From positions 1 to 57,880 of IMG/VR virus record IMGVR_UViG_3300017917_002963: DNA of 57,880 nt; one strand, written 5' to 3'. The notes beneath the pieces are model-generated. The model had not been told where the DNA came from. It searched no databases and worked only from the letters and a program-made list of their open reading frames with translations. Shown here piece after piece: positions 1 to 9,343 of this stretch; positions within the stretch are counted from its first letter, which is position 1; the number at the start of each line of letters is the position of its first letter. The DNA is from a virus. The position numbers were made by a program, and so were the translations under genes.

Positions 1-681
1 CCGGGCTATGTGGGCTTTGAAGATGGCAACGTGGGCGGCGGCAAACTGATCTCAGACATCAGCAAGCATCCGTTCAGCATTGTGCTGTTTGACGAGATTG
101 AAAAGGCACACCCGGACGTGACCAACATCCTGCTGCAGATGCTGGACGAAGGCGTGTTGACCGGCGCCAATGGCAAGAAGGTCAACTGCAAGAACACCAT
201 CATCATCATGACGTCTAACCTGGGCGCCCGAGACAGTGAAGTCAATGCCATTGGCTTTGGCTCGCAACAAAAGACCGGCGAAGACGATCGTGCACTGAAA
301 GAGTTCTTCAAGCCTGAACTGCGCAATCGCATTGATCAAGTGTGCAAGTTCCAGCGCCTGGATCAGTTGGCCATCAAGAAAGTTGTGGTCAAGTTTGTGG
401 ATCAGCTCAAGGCCAGCCTGGCAGCCAAGAGCATTCGACTCACACTGTCAGAAGACGTTGTGGACCACCTGGCAGACCGGGGCTACGATCCCAAGATGGG
501 CGCTCGTCCCCTGAGCCGCAAGATCGACGAACTGATTCGTGTGCCACTCAGCAAGCGCATCTTGTTTGATCGACTCAGCGACTGCGACATCCAGGTCAAC
601 ATGGTCAATGGTCAGGTGCAGTTTGACGTTGCCGCACATGTGGCAGCTGGCGTGGATGCCAACGGGATCATTCAGGTATGA
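1..681 (+). CDS. Clp-type AAA+ unfoldase, C-terminal part (5' end outside window)
   Basis: The reading frame is open from the first base, so the gene starts upstream. The visible part begins with PGYVGFEDG, the pore-loop region of the second ATPase domain of ClpA/ClpB/ClpC proteins. A Walker B segment (VLFDEIEKAHPDV), a sensor 1 segment (IIIMTSNLG), an arginine-finger region (FKPELRNRID) and a sensor 2 motif (GARPLSRKID) follow. These hexameric ATPases unfold proteins, often for ClpP. The C-terminus is the small D2 domain. The ClpA, ClpB or ClpC type cannot be decided without the N-terminus. The stop overlaps the next start by 4 bases (ATGA), indicating translational coupling. Confidence 0.9.
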   Translation, partial: PGYVGFEDGNVGGGKLISDISKHPFSIVLFDEIEKAHPDVTNILLQMLDEGVLTGANGKKVNCKNTIIIMTSNLGARDSEVNAIGFGSQQKTGEDDRALKEFFKPELRNRIDQVCKFQRLDQLAIKKVVVKFVDQLKASLAAKSIRLTLSEDVVDHLADRGYDPKMGARPLSRKIDELIRVPLSKRILFDRLSDCDIQVNMVNGQVQFDVAAHVAAGVDANGIIQV

Positions 682-1385
682 CCCCCTTGGTGTTTCAACA
701 GGAACAGCGGCAATCGCTGTTCCTGAATCGATATCAGTATGCCCTGAGCTTGGGCAGTAGCATAGCCAGCTTGTTGAGCTACAGCAGCCTTGACCAAGCG
801 CTCGCCCACCTGGAACATCATCTGATCTATATACCACGTGGGGGCTTCAATCGCTTGCCGCCGCCAGTGTCGGCCATGCCCCCGGAGCAAAAGCAACAGC
901 GGAGAGATCATCTCACCGTCATGCACACTGCCATACACCGGCCGGGTGCGGTGTTTTCCACTCGCAACGAATACCACAACTTGAGCATATTCTCAACTGA
1001 TGTTGCTTATCTAGAGAGTGTGGCCGCAGCGGTCACAGCAGAACCACTCAACGCACTGGATCCGCATTACCGCTTGCAAGCCCGAGAAGCGGTGGTCAGC
1101 CTGCCCTCGGGTGTGGTGCTGTTGAAAGATCCCGGTCCCTGGCGATTCAGGACACGTTTCAGCGAACGCAGGCTGAGTCAGGAGCAAATTGCTGCCGTGG
1201 GAGACTTTTTGCGTGTGAGACCCGACACATTTAGAGTCAGCCCAGGTCTGCAACGAAATCTTGGATCAAAGTATGCCAGGTGGCTGTCTGGCACTGTGGA
1301 CCATGTGTATGAAGAAGACATATTCTTGCTGAATCTTGTGGTGCCCAACATTATTCGCAGCACAATGCCCATACAAGCTAAATAG
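678..1385 (+). CDS. conserved phage-type protein of unknown function (235 aa)
   Basis: The start overlaps the Clp ATPase stop by 4 bases. The product is soluble-looking, with no signal peptide or membrane segment. It has an Arg/Gln-rich first half and ends with a hydrophobic stretch (IFLLNLVVPNIIRS). I do not recognise a fold. Its place among tightly coupled genes is the main support that it is real. Confidence 0.7.
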   Translation: MTPLVFQQEQRQSLFLNRYQYALSLGSSIASLLSYSSLDQALAHLEHHLIYIPRGGFNRLPPPVSAMPPEQKQQRRDHLTVMHTAIHRPGAVFSTRNEYHNLSIFSTDVAYLESVAAAVTAEPLNALDPHYRLQAREAVVSLPSGVVLLKDPGPWRFRTRFSERRLSQEQIAAVGDFLRVRPDTFRVSPGLQRNLGSKYARWLSGTVDHVYEEDIFLLNLVVPNIIRSTMPIQAK

Positions 1386-1391
1386 TAAACT

Positions 1392-1559
1392 ATGGCAAAA
1401 ATCCACGAAGAAATCCTAACCGTAAAACTCAGCTGCCTGGTGCGTGATTCAGGCGACGAACCTGTACTCAGCACCGCAGAGCTGGCAGACGCCCTGGTTA
1501 CTGTTGCTGAAGAATTGGCCGGCAAAGGCGTGATTGTGGAAGTTGAACGACTGCAATGA
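1392..1559 (+). CDS. small hypothetical protein (55 aa)
   Basis: ATG at 1392 follows a TAAATA box at about 1379-1384. The 55-residue product starts MAKIHEEILTV and ends VIVEVERLQ; it is acidic and looks like a small alpha/beta protein. Its stop overlaps the next start (ATGA), which supports it as a genuine coupled gene. Function is not recognised. Confidence 0.65.
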   Translation: MAKIHEEILTVKLSCLVRDSGDEPVLSTAELADALVTVAEELAGKGVIVEVERLQ

Positions 1560-1927
1560 TCACCACACAAACTCTGCTGAGCAACGTTGTATACGGCACC
1601 CCGTCGGGCAACTATGACGGCTCCAGCTCGGACTGGGTGACTGATGCTGTTCAGGCAGCTGATTACTATCATGGACGTGGCAACCTGCAGACTGTGTTGT
1701 TTTCAGTAACAGACTTTGAAGGCGATATCACAGTAGAAGCCACTCTAGACAGCACACCCAACAGCGTGGATACCAAGTGGTTCAACACCTATGTGTTTGG
1801 CGATGGCAGCACTGTGCCCTTGACTGACTACCATGCCACCAACATTGCCGGCAACTTTGTGTGGATCCGCTTGCGCATCAGCGGATTTGCCGGCGGCTCT
1901 ATCAACAGCGTGACCATCTCCTACTGA
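1556..1927 (+). CDS. hypothetical beta-rich protein (123 aa)
   Basis: Coupled to the preceding small gene by a 4-base overlap. The composition (many Ser, Thr, Gly, Asp, aromatic residues; a VWIRLRISGFAGGS segment) suggests a beta-sandwich, as in many phage structural or decoration proteins. That assignment is inferred from composition only. The 3' end overlaps the convergent HNH gene by 26 bases. Confidence 0.6.
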   Translation: MITTQTLLSNVVYGTPSGNYDGSSSDWVTDAVQAADYYHGRGNLQTVLFSVTDFEGDITVEATLDSTPNSVDTKWFNTYVFGDGSTVPLTDYHATNIAGNFVWIRLRISGFAGGSINSVTISY

Positions 1928-2591
1928 TTGTCTTGCAGTTATCGCCGTGCCATCTTGAAAACACACCAGGGTTGCACAGCAGACGGCAGTACACACAAGA
2001 TATTCTTTTTGAGTGAGCAAATGCGTATTTTCCTTTCTGCTCTGCGGTCCTGTTTAGTTGTTGCTGTCTGAGCTGTTCTCTTCGCACTAGTGTCATCTGC
2101 TCGGTAGTTTTTTGACTCAATATTTTTTTCAGTTCATTGCTGATTGGACCTCGCTTGTGTCCGGTATTGCCAGATGTTTTGCCTCGACGAGCGATAGCCG
2201 CCTGGTGCCTTTCTCTAACCTCAGGGTCATTCATTGGATTATCAGCAGTCATGCGAGTTGCGTGATTTATCGAAAATTGTTGACGTAAATATTGGTACGT
2301 CCTGCTGCACACCCTGTGTCTCGTTTGCTGATTGTTTTCTTGATTGGCCATATTCCATGCAGCATAGATCATCTTTTCTCTTGACTCGCCGTCTGTCATT
2401 TTTGTCAGCAACAAATGACAGACAAAGTGTTCTTTTGCGGTTAGATGCACTAAATTTTCTTTGAGGTCTGACCCGCCTAAACTTCGTGGGATAATATGAT
2501 GTCGTTCTTTGTATCCTGTTAGAGATCTTGTTTTTGCTCGTCGAACGATGTTGTTATACCATGTGGTATATTTGTTGTCAATAAATATCAT
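1902..2591 (-). CDS. HNH homing endonuclease
   Basis: This is the only convincing minus-strand gene in the window. Residues about 30-60 hold an HNH core: ERHHIIPRSLGG, then NLVHLTAKEHFVCHLLL. The C-terminus has a possible zinc-binding Cys/His group (CVYCRLLC and a later HGDNC). The middle (PEVRERHQAAIARRG and similar) resembles NUMOD3-type DNA-binding repeats. It is free-standing and convergent with the gene before it. The DNA is visibly AT-richer than its neighbours, as expected for a mobile insertion. The last ~25 codons overlap the end of the opposing gene. Confidence 0.85.
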   Translation of the reverse strand: MIFIDNKYTTWYNNIVRRAKTRSLTGYKERHHIIPRSLGGSDLKENLVHLTAKEHFVCHLLLTKMTDGESREKMIYAAWNMANQENNQQTRHRVCSRTYQYLRQQFSINHATRMTADNPMNDPEVRERHQAAIARRGKTSGNTGHKRGPISNELKKILSQKTTEQMTLVRREQLRQQQLNRTAEQKGKYAFAHSKRISCVYCRLLCNPGVFSRWHGDNCKTISRRWSRC

Positions 2592-2670
2592 TGCTGGTGC
2601 TCCGTTGAAGCATTAGAGTAGTTGGATATGTCCAGTATCGCGAACTACACCTTTATTTATAAATACACGT

Positions 2671-3795
2671 ATGGGCAGAACAATAGTTATAATGGCTGGC
2701 GGATTTCATCCTTGGCACGGCGGACATACCGCCTTGTATCAGGCTGCCCGGCAAACATTCCCCGATGCCGAAGTTTTTGTGGCTGCCACTGACGATACCA
2801 GCACAAGACCTTTCCCGTTTGCTGTGAAAGAAAAGCTGGCCCAGTTGGCCGGAGTTGAGCCTGGGCATTTTGTTCGTGTCAAAAGCCCATTCCGTGCACA
2901 GGAAATCACCAGCCAGTTTGATCCCGAACAAGACCAGCTGATCTTTGTTCGCTCAGAAAAAGACGCAGGCAGCCAGCCGCAACCTGGAGGCGTCAAACTG
3001 GCTGGATCGCCCAGTTACCTTCAGCCCTATTCCCCAGACCAAGAACTCAAACCGTTTGGACAGCATGCCTACATGGCCTACTTGCCCACTGTGGAGTTTG
3101 GACCTGGACTGACTTCGGCCACACAGATTCGCACTGCCTGGCCCACCCTGAATGACAAGCGTAAAACAGCCTTGGTCATGAGCCTGTATCCGCGCACTCA
3201 AGGCAATGCTCGCTTGGCAGCCACTGTGGTTCAGCTGTTGGATGCCGCCATCATGGACACCGTTGCAGAAAATCAAGGCTGGGCAGCAACTCTAGAAACC
3301 GGAGACGGGCCAGTGGAAGCATGGGGTTATGTGTATGATCGTCGTGACCAACGTGTGGCATGGCGCAAGACATTCCCTACACTGGCCGACGCGCAGCGCT
3401 GGGCACGTTCCAAGAATGCCACCATGCTGGGGCACACACCTGCCAAGCCTGTTGCTGAACGAGCCGAAAACTCCAAGGAATACACTAGAGATCCTGAACT
3501 GTACCGTCTACGAAACTTTGCCAAACAACATTACAGCCAGTACACTGATGATGCAGACATGGCCATCATGAAGTGGCTGCAACGAGGACTGTATCACAGC
3601 GAAGAAAACGACATCAAGCATGAGAAAAGGTTGGCTGCATTGGCTCGTGAAATACAGAACATCAAAAATCAACTGCGCCAACAACAACCTGACTTCCTGG
3701 ATGAAAAATGGAGTCGCAAGTACAAGCGCAGCATTGATTGCAGCAATCCCAAGGGATTCAGTCAACGAGCACACTGCGCCGGCCGCAAAAAATGA
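2671..3795 (+). CDS. cytidylyltransferase-fold protein with basic C-terminal motif (374 aa)
   Basis: ATG at 2671 follows a TAAATA box (about 2660). Residues 8-20 read MAGGFHPWHGGHT, the HxGH signature of the nucleotidyltransferase superfamily (NMN, phosphopantetheine and CTP adenylyl/cytidylyltransferases). The substrate is unknown. The middle contains VAENQG and VAERAENS, possible protease-processing sites. The C-terminus (DEKWSRKYKRSID, then HCAGRKK) is a compact basic Cys-containing segment of a kind often found at the end of phage proteins in this class. The stop overlaps the next ATG. It opens the block of putative virion-packaged proteins but lacks their N-terminal signature itself. Confidence 0.75.
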   Translation: MGRTIVIMAGGFHPWHGGHTALYQAARQTFPDAEVFVAATDDTSTRPFPFAVKEKLAQLAGVEPGHFVRVKSPFRAQEITSQFDPEQDQLIFVRSEKDAGSQPQPGGVKLAGSPSYLQPYSPDQELKPFGQHAYMAYLPTVEFGPGLTSATQIRTAWPTLNDKRKTALVMSLYPRTQGNARLAATVVQLLDAAIMDTVAENQGWAATLETGDGPVEAWGYVYDRRDQRVAWRKTFPTLADAQRWARSKNATMLGHTPAKPVAERAENSKEYTRDPELYRLRNFAKQHYSQYTDDADMAIMKWLQRGLYHSEENDIKHEKRLAALAREIQNIKNQLRQQQPDFLDEKWSRKYKRSIDCSNPKGFSQRAHCAGRKK

Positions 3796-4370
3796 AAATC
3801 AGCGAAGTCAAGCAGTTGCACGAGAGTTCGGGCTACAGCCTTGAAGGCAGCTTCACGCCAGATCTGGTGTTCAGCAAGTATTGGCTCATGCAAGAACTTG
3901 CCAGGGTACAGCCAGTCATTTCTACCATGTATGTGTTGGGTTCTTGGTATGGAAATCTATCGCTGTATATCACAAGATACGGTATTCCACAAGTACAACG
4001 CATGATCAACGTTGATACCAACCCCGAATTTCAGCAAACCGGACAACAACTGCTGGATCTCATGGGCGGCGGGCCTGTTGATTTCATGAACAAGGACGCC
4101 AACCGGCTGGATTATCGGAAACTGGATCGCAATGCAGTGGTGGTCAACACCAGCGTTACCGACATCACAGGCCGCAAGTGGTTTGACAACATCCCCAGCG
4201 GCACACGGGTGGTACTGCAGGCCCGAGACCATGATCCCAACAGCGACTATGAATCTGTTGAGGATGTGATCAACAGGTTTCCCATGACACAGGTGTTGTA
4301 CTCTGGTGAATTACCGCTCAGGGACCCCGAAACTCAGTATCGTCGTTTCATGGTGATCGGCGTCAAATAA
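3792..4370 (+). CDS. possible SAM-dependent methyltransferase with targeting-like N-terminus (192 aa)
   Basis: I chose ATG 3792 because it overlaps the upstream stop (ATGA). The N-terminus, MKISEVKQLHESSG, resembles the capsid-targeting peptides discussed in the findings. Residues about 35-80 (TMYVLGSWYGNLSLY ... MINVDTN) suggest a class I methyltransferase, with a glycine-containing motif I and an acidic residue after the second strand; VVNTSVTDI could be motif IV. The glycine loop is non-standard, so the enzyme assignment is tentative. Confidence 0.5.
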   Translation: MKISEVKQLHESSGYSLEGSFTPDLVFSKYWLMQELARVQPVISTMYVLGSWYGNLSLYITRYGIPQVQRMINVDTNPEFQQTGQQLLDLMGGGPVDFMNKDANRLDYRKLDRNAVVVNTSVTDITGRKWFDNIPSGTRVVLQARDHDPNSDYESVEDVINRFPMTQVLYSGELPLRDPETQYRRFMVIGVK

Positions 4371-4432
4371 CATAGGAAAAATTTTTCCTGGTGTGTATAA
4401 TCCGTAAATAGATTACCTTTACGGAGAACTCA
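4371..4432 (+). promoter_or_regulatory. intergenic promoter region with palindrome and late-type box
   Basis: The gap holds a 16-base palindrome (AGGAAAAATTTTTCCT, about 4373-4388), a TATAAT hexamer (4396-4401) and a TAAATA box (4405-4410) ahead of the glycosyltransferase gene. The palindrome could act as a weak terminator or a protein site. No good -35 hexamer is present, consistent with a T4-type late promoter. Confidence 0.45.
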
Positions 4433-5251
4433 ATGGCTGACCAGCAACAAATTCAAATCCAAGTGGACGTGGACTATCTGCGTACCACCCGTGTTCACAT
4501 CTGCATGCCCTGCTACGGCGGGCAACTGACCGAACAAACATTCATGAGCTTTGTGAAATGGGCCAACACTTGCCGGCAACTGGGCATTGATTGGACTGTG
4601 GAAACAATGACCAACGAGAGCTTGATCAGTCGCGCACGAAACACACTCACTGCCAAGTTTTTGGCCAACCCTGACAGCACACACTTGATGTTTATCGACG
4701 CCGATATTGGCTGGGAACCGTGGCATCTGCTGGTACTGCTGAACGCACAAAAAGATGTCATTGGCGGGCTTTATCCCATGAAGAGCCTACCAGTCAAGTG
4801 GTGTGTGAACGGCATCCCGGGCATGGTCGAGGAACCTGGATCCAATCTAATTGAAGTTAGCAAAACCGGAACTGGCTTCTTGCTGATCAAGCGTGATGTG
4901 TTTGAAAAGCTCAACAGCCATCCTGCTACCAAGCCGTTTGCTAATGACATTGGGCTTGATCCCAGCTTGAATGTGCACATGAAGACCTACTTTGACACCG
5001 CGGTGCGCGAAGGTCGCTACTACAGCGAAGACTGGACATTCTGTGAAAACTGGCGTGATCTTGGCGGCCAAGTGTGGGTAGACAAGCGTGTGCTGTTGCG
5101 TCACGTGGGCACCTATGTGTTTGACTACAACAATCACCAGCAACTGTATCGGGACCTCAAGAACATGTTTGAGCCTGCTGTTGCACCTGCCGAGGTCGAA
5201 GTCAATGCCGAAGTGATTGCCTCAAGCGAACCTCCACCAACAAACACATAA
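4433..5251 (+). CDS. glycosyltransferase, GT-A fold (272 aa)
   Basis: Residues about 25-35 (VHICMPCYGGQ) form the first strand of a GT-A nucleotide-sugar-binding fold. FIDADIGW at about 89-96 carries the DxD-type metal-binding motif. Later, YYSEDWTFCENWRDLGG matches the ExDxCxR/WxxxG region of family 2-like enzymes. Such proteins transfer sugars to glycans, proteins or modified DNA; the acceptor is unknown. The C-terminus is a Pro/Glu/Ala-rich tail. It is led by its own promoter region and followed by a TAAATA box. Confidence 0.8.
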   Translation: MADQQQIQIQVDVDYLRTTRVHICMPCYGGQLTEQTFMSFVKWANTCRQLGIDWTVETMTNESLISRARNTLTAKFLANPDSTHLMFIDADIGWEPWHLLVLLNAQKDVIGGLYPMKSLPVKWCVNGIPGMVEEPGSNLIEVSKTGTGFLLIKRDVFEKLNSHPATKPFANDIGLDPSLNVHMKTYFDTAVREGRYYSEDWTFCENWRDLGGQVWVDKRVLLRHVGTYVFDYNNHQQLYRDLKNMFEPAVAPAEVEVNAEVIASSEPPPTNT

Positions 5252-5268
5252 GCGGTAAATACTCGGTC

Positions 5269-8200
5269 ATGAATATTACCGAGTTAGACACCTACAACCT
5301 TGCAGATGCAGTCAAATTTCACAATCGACTGAATCCCCGACTCTGGGGTAGCGACGAACACTTGCTACCCGAAGTACAAGCCAAACTCTTGGAGATAGCC
5401 GCTGATTTCCAAGAGTTTCTCGGCGTTAGTGATCTTGAAGTAGAAGACATTACCATATCGGGCAGCAATGCTGCCTATTCCTATACTCCGCACAGCGACA
5501 TTGACTTGCATCTAGTGGTGCGTCAACCCAAGCAGAACGACGAAGTTTATCAAGAGCTGTTCAACGCCAAGAAATACCAGTACAACGACATGCACGACAT
5601 TCGCATTCACGGTGCCGATGTTGAATTGTATGTGCAACCTGCAGATGAGTCGCCGGTGAGCCTGGGTGAGTACAGCATCAAGAATCAAAAATGGATTCAG
5701 GTTCCGCGACGCAAGCGGGCCAACATTGATCAAAACATCGTGAGGCACAAGTACGAAGACCTCAAGGCTCGTATCGAAAATGCCATTGGCGACGACGACA
5801 GCAAAAAGTTGCAGGCCCTGGCTGCCAAAATCAAAGCCATGCGCCGTGCTGGATTAGACCAACATGGCGAGTTTGGTCCTGAAAACCTAGCTTACAAAAT
5901 TCTACGCACACAAGGCTACATCACCAAGCTGTATGATGCCATGGCTGCGGCTCGAGATCGAGAACTCAGTCTCACCGAGCGCAAGAAAAAAAGCAAGAAA
6001 AAAGCCCGAGTCAAGTATGGGTTTGGTGGCTGGTTCTATCCCGGTTACAATTTTGATTCAGGTGCAGCAGGCGACTCAGGCGATGGCGGCGGAGGCGAAA
6101 GCATCAACGAATCCACCACTGACGAAGCCAAATCCAAGATCATGGACTTCATCAAGTTTGCAGCTGACATGTTGGATATCAAACGCCTGCCCAAGGTGCA
6201 TTTGCATACTGATGCAGACTGGGGCACACAAGAGCACAGTTTTGGCAAGTTTGTTCCAGAAACTCACGAGCTGCATGTCAACATGGCCAACCGTCATGTC
6301 ATGGACATCATGCGCACCACGGCACATGAGCTGTGCCATGCACGACAACATGAGCTGACTCCACTACACCTCCATCCCACCGCGGGCGAGACTGGGTCCG
6401 AGTTTGAAAACGAAGCACATGCTGTGGCAGGTATCGTCATGCGCCGGTGGGCACAGGCTCACCCCGAAATGTTTGACGACCAGCCCATTACCGAAGCATC
6501 TGGCTACATTCCCACTCAACGAGAAAAGAACGATCCCAGGTTCAGCATGGCCCTGACTCAGGATGTGCGACCAGGTGCCACAGGCCGCGAAGCCAACAAG
6601 CTGGCTCTCAAAACTGGAGCTCAAGGTGAACCCACTCTGTTGATTCGCAACCTACGCAATGCCCTGCGTGAGTTCAAGGAATCCAGTAGTGACGTTGACC
6701 TGTTTGAAGTTCGTATGAATCCGCGAGCTTTGCAACGTGCTGTGGCCGACAGTGGTGCCCGGGCTGGCCTTGAGTTTGAAATGATTGTGCCTGTTGAGGT
6801 ACCCGAAGATGACGACTATGACATTGATTACGGATCTGAGCCGGACTGGGAACAAGATCAATCGGCCAGCGACATAGACGATGTGATCAGTTTCTTTGAC
6901 GAGAACGATGCCAACACAGTCCGGCAGTTGCGTGACCTGAGATCCGAACTGCAGGATGAGTTCGATGAGTGGCAGCAAGATGAGGTCCTGGGTGACTGGC
7001 AGTCAGACCAGCGTGAGTTCATTAGTGACTACCTTGTGAACAACCCCGACGAGTATGATGAAGAGGAGGCTCGCCAGCAAGCTGTGAGTGAGATCACCGA
7101 TGCCAACCCTGACCTGGATACTGACAGCAACGAGTATGCCCAGTTGGTGGATCAACGCATGAGAGAACTGTTTGACGAGTTTGTGCAGATGGTGATTGAT
7201 CAGCGCCAGAGCTGGGCCAGCAGTTTACACGACCGTATATACGACGAGTTTAGAAGTCAAACTGCTGACGACTATAGTGAGAGCGAGTGGCTGAGTAGAA
7301 ATTACCCCCGCATGAGCGACATTCAAACCAACTTCGACATAGCGTGGCCATATGTGATAGAACCCGAGCCCCAGACCAGCCGACTGGAGGCAATCAAACA
7401 AGTGGCCCGGGATTTCATGCGAGCCATGGGGCACAAAAAAGTTGCTGTGGGCGAGGACTATCATGGCCCTTACTACAAATACACCGGCGGAGATTGGATC
7501 CAGCTGGGCCACAGCAAGCCCACTGACTGCTACACTATTGAACCCGATGGCAGTCTCGAAGCCGACGACCCCGGAGAGACCGGACTGGAGTTTGTGAGTC
7601 CGCCCATGCCTGTTGAACAGATGGCCAATGACATTCGCCGGGTGCAGGAGTGGGCCGGCATGTATGGCTGCTCCACCAATAGCAGCACAGGTTTGCACAT
7701 GAACGTGAGTGTACCCGACGGTACCCAGGACCTGGACTATGTCAAACTGGCCCTGTTGCTGGGCGATCAGCATGTTCTCAAACAGTATCAGCGCGAGGCC
7801 AACACCTACGCCAAGAGCGCAGTGGCCAAGGTTGCCAAGATCGTGTCTGACAAACCCGAGTTGGCCAGCCAGGCCATGGACAAGCTTCGTCAGGGCATGA
7901 GCACCTTGGCCAGTAGAGTTTTGCATGGCAACTCTGCTGACAAATACACCAGCATACACCCCAAGTCAGGCTACATAGAGTTTCGCGGGCCCGGGGGAGA
8001 CTACCTGAGTCGTGACGCTGACGAGTTGATCAACACCATGAATCGCATGGTAGTGGCGCTGCAAGCTGCAACCGATCCCGAAGCATACAAGAAAGAGTAT
8101 GCCACCAAGCTGTACAAGCTGTTGAACCCCCGAGGGTTGACTGACCCCTACGGCGACATGCTGCGTGAGTTTGCCGACTATGTGACTGGCGTTGGCGGTG

Positions 8201-9336
8201 CAAGTAACACCACAGTAAAGCAGTTTAGAACCAGTGCTGCACGATATCTCCAGGCACAGAACATCGCTCGCCGTGCAGATCCCAGCAAGCGTTATGTGTG
8301 GGAAGTGGACATGGATCCCAACAATGCAAATTCAGCAGCCATGCGAGTTGTGGCCAGCACTCCGGAACAGGCTCTGGAAAAGGCAGCAATCGAATGGAGA
8401 GTGTCACTGCCAGGACTGAGATCAACTGCTCGGGTCACACTGGTTGCACCATTCGTCGATGTCAAGCCCAGCGAAGATGGCAAGTGGGGTATTTGGAATC
8501 CCCAGATCGAACGATTCATTGTGTTGCCAGATGAATCGGGACGCAGATCAGCTGGCTTGAGAAGATACCGCAGTCGGGAAGAGGCAGAGAAGTGGTTGGC
8601 CAATTATCGTGCCACTAACATTGGCGTTCGTGCCGACCTTGAAATACGTGAGATCCCCGACGACTATCAGCCCAACCAGCCTGCTGCTGCACCGTCGGCT
8701 GCGGCTCAACCAGCACAGCCTGCTGCTGCACCGTCGGCTGCGGCTCAACCAGCACAGCCTGCTGCCGCACCGTCGGCTGCGGCTCAACCAGCAGCAGATC
8801 AAGAGTCCAGGCCTCGCGCATGGTTTGTGAGCATCATTGGTGATCCCAGGACCGAGGTCCAAATCGAGGCCAGCAGCGCCGACGAGGCCGTTGCACATGC
8901 TCAACGATACACTTCTTCGATGTTTCCTAGGGGGGCCGAAATACGTGCATCCATTGAACCCCTGAACCAACTGAGGGCAACAGGGCCAGGCCCGTGGGAG
9001 TTGTATAATGTTGACACAGGTGAACGAGTTGAGGTGTTGACCAACACCGCGAGAAGTTCTGAGCGGCGAGCTAACTATTTCATAAACAACTGGTATGCCG
9101 GTAGAATTGGTCGGTATGCCATACGAACTCGACAGTCGGCTGCACAATCACCAGCCAGCGCCGCTGGCGAGTTCACAGGCGAGTGGCGAGTAGTAGACAG
9201 CAACACCGGCCAAGAACTCTACAGATTTAGTGGCGTTGGCAACAGCCAGGCAGATGCCAACAGAGTTGCTGGACAATGGGTTCGAAACAACAGCATTGCG
9301 GTACCCATCGAAGTGTATCCGGTGATGTCGGAGTAA
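5269..9336 (+). CDS. giant multidomain protein: nucleotidyltransferase, Zn-metalloprotease and amidoligase domains (1355 aa)
   Basis: N-terminus MNITELDTYN is targeting-like. Residues about 62-84 (ITISGSNAAYSYT, SDIDLHLVV) are a DNA-polymerase-beta-type nucleotidyltransferase motif: GS followed by DxD. Residues about 345-360 (TTAHELCHARQHE) are a zinc metalloprotease HExxH. From about residue 495 (GLEFEMIVP) through an EPDGSLE segment and TGLHMNVSVPDG runs an amidoligase domain of the glutamine-synthetase-like superfamily, homologous to the 14073-16082 protein. Then come small repeated beta domains joined by three copies of a Pro/Ala linker. INESTTDE and PITEASG could be internal protease sites. 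I infer an injected multi-effector protein. A TAAATA box (5254-5259) precedes it. Confidence 0.8.
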   Translation: MNITELDTYNLADAVKFHNRLNPRLWGSDEHLLPEVQAKLLEIAADFQEFLGVSDLEVEDITISGSNAAYSYTPHSDIDLHLVVRQPKQNDEVYQELFNAKKYQYNDMHDIRIHGADVELYVQPADESPVSLGEYSIKNQKWIQVPRRKRANIDQNIVRHKYEDLKARIENAIGDDDSKKLQALAAKIKAMRRAGLDQHGEFGPENLAYKILRTQGYITKLYDAMAAARDRELSLTERKKKSKKKARVKYGFGGWFYPGYNFDSGAAGDSGDGGGGESINESTTDEAKSKIMDFIKFAADMLDIKRLPKVHLHTDADWGTQEHSFGKFVPETHELHVNMANRHVMDIMRTTAHELCHARQHELTPLHLHPTAGETGSEFENEAHAVAGIVMRRWAQAHPEMFDDQPITEASGYIPTQREKNDPRFSMALTQDVRPGATGREANKLALKTGAQGEPTLLIRNLRNALREFKESSSDVDLFEVRMNPRALQRAVADSGARAGLEFEMIVPVEVPEDDDYDIDYGSEPDWEQDQSASDIDDVISFFDENDANTVRQLRDLRSELQDEFDEWQQDEVLGDWQSDQREFISDYLVNNPDEYDEEEARQQAVSEITDANPDLDTDSNEYAQLVDQRMRELFDEFVQMVIDQRQSWASSLHDRIYDEFRSQTADDYSESEWLSRNYPRMSDIQTNFDIAWPYVIEPEPQTSRLEAIKQVARDFMRAMGHKKVAVGEDYHGPYYKYTGGDWIQLGHSKPTDCYTIEPDGSLEADDPGETGLEFVSPPMPVEQMANDIRRVQEWAGMYGCSTNSSTGLHMNVSVPDGTQDLDYVKLALLLGDQHVLKQYQREANTYAKSAVAKVAKIVSDKPELASQAMDKLRQGMSTLASRVLHGNSADKYTSIHPKSGYIEFRGPGGDYLSRDADELINTMNRMVVALQAATDPEAYKKEYATKLYKLLNPRGLTDPYGDMLREFADYVTGVGGASNTTVKQFRTSAARYLQAQNIARRADPSKRYVWEVDMDPNNANSAAMRVVASTPEQALEKAAIEWRVSLPGLRSTARVTLVAPFVDVKPSEDGKWGIWNPQIERFIVLPDESGRRSAGLRRYRSREEAEKWLANYRATNIGVRADLEIREIPDDYQPNQPAAAPSAAAQPAQPAAAPSAAAQPAQPAAAPSAAAQPAADQESRPRAWFVSIIGDPRTEVQIEASSADEAVAHAQRYTSSMFPRGAEIRASIEPLNQLRATGPGPWELYNVDTGERVEVLTNTARSSERRANYFINNWYAGRIGRYAIRTRQSAAQSPASAAGEFTGEWRVVDSNTGQELYRFSGVGNSQADANRVAGQWVRNNSIAVPIEVYPVMSE
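8677..8793 (+). repeat. three 39-bp tandem repeats encoding a Pro/Ala linker
   Basis: Three near-identical 39-base units (8677-8715, 8716-8754, 8755-8793) encode repeats of QPAAAPSAAAQPA within the giant protein. They differ by a single base in the third copy, so they expanded recently. They form a flexible linker between C-terminal domains. Confidence 0.9.
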
Positions 9337-9343
9337 ATAACCC

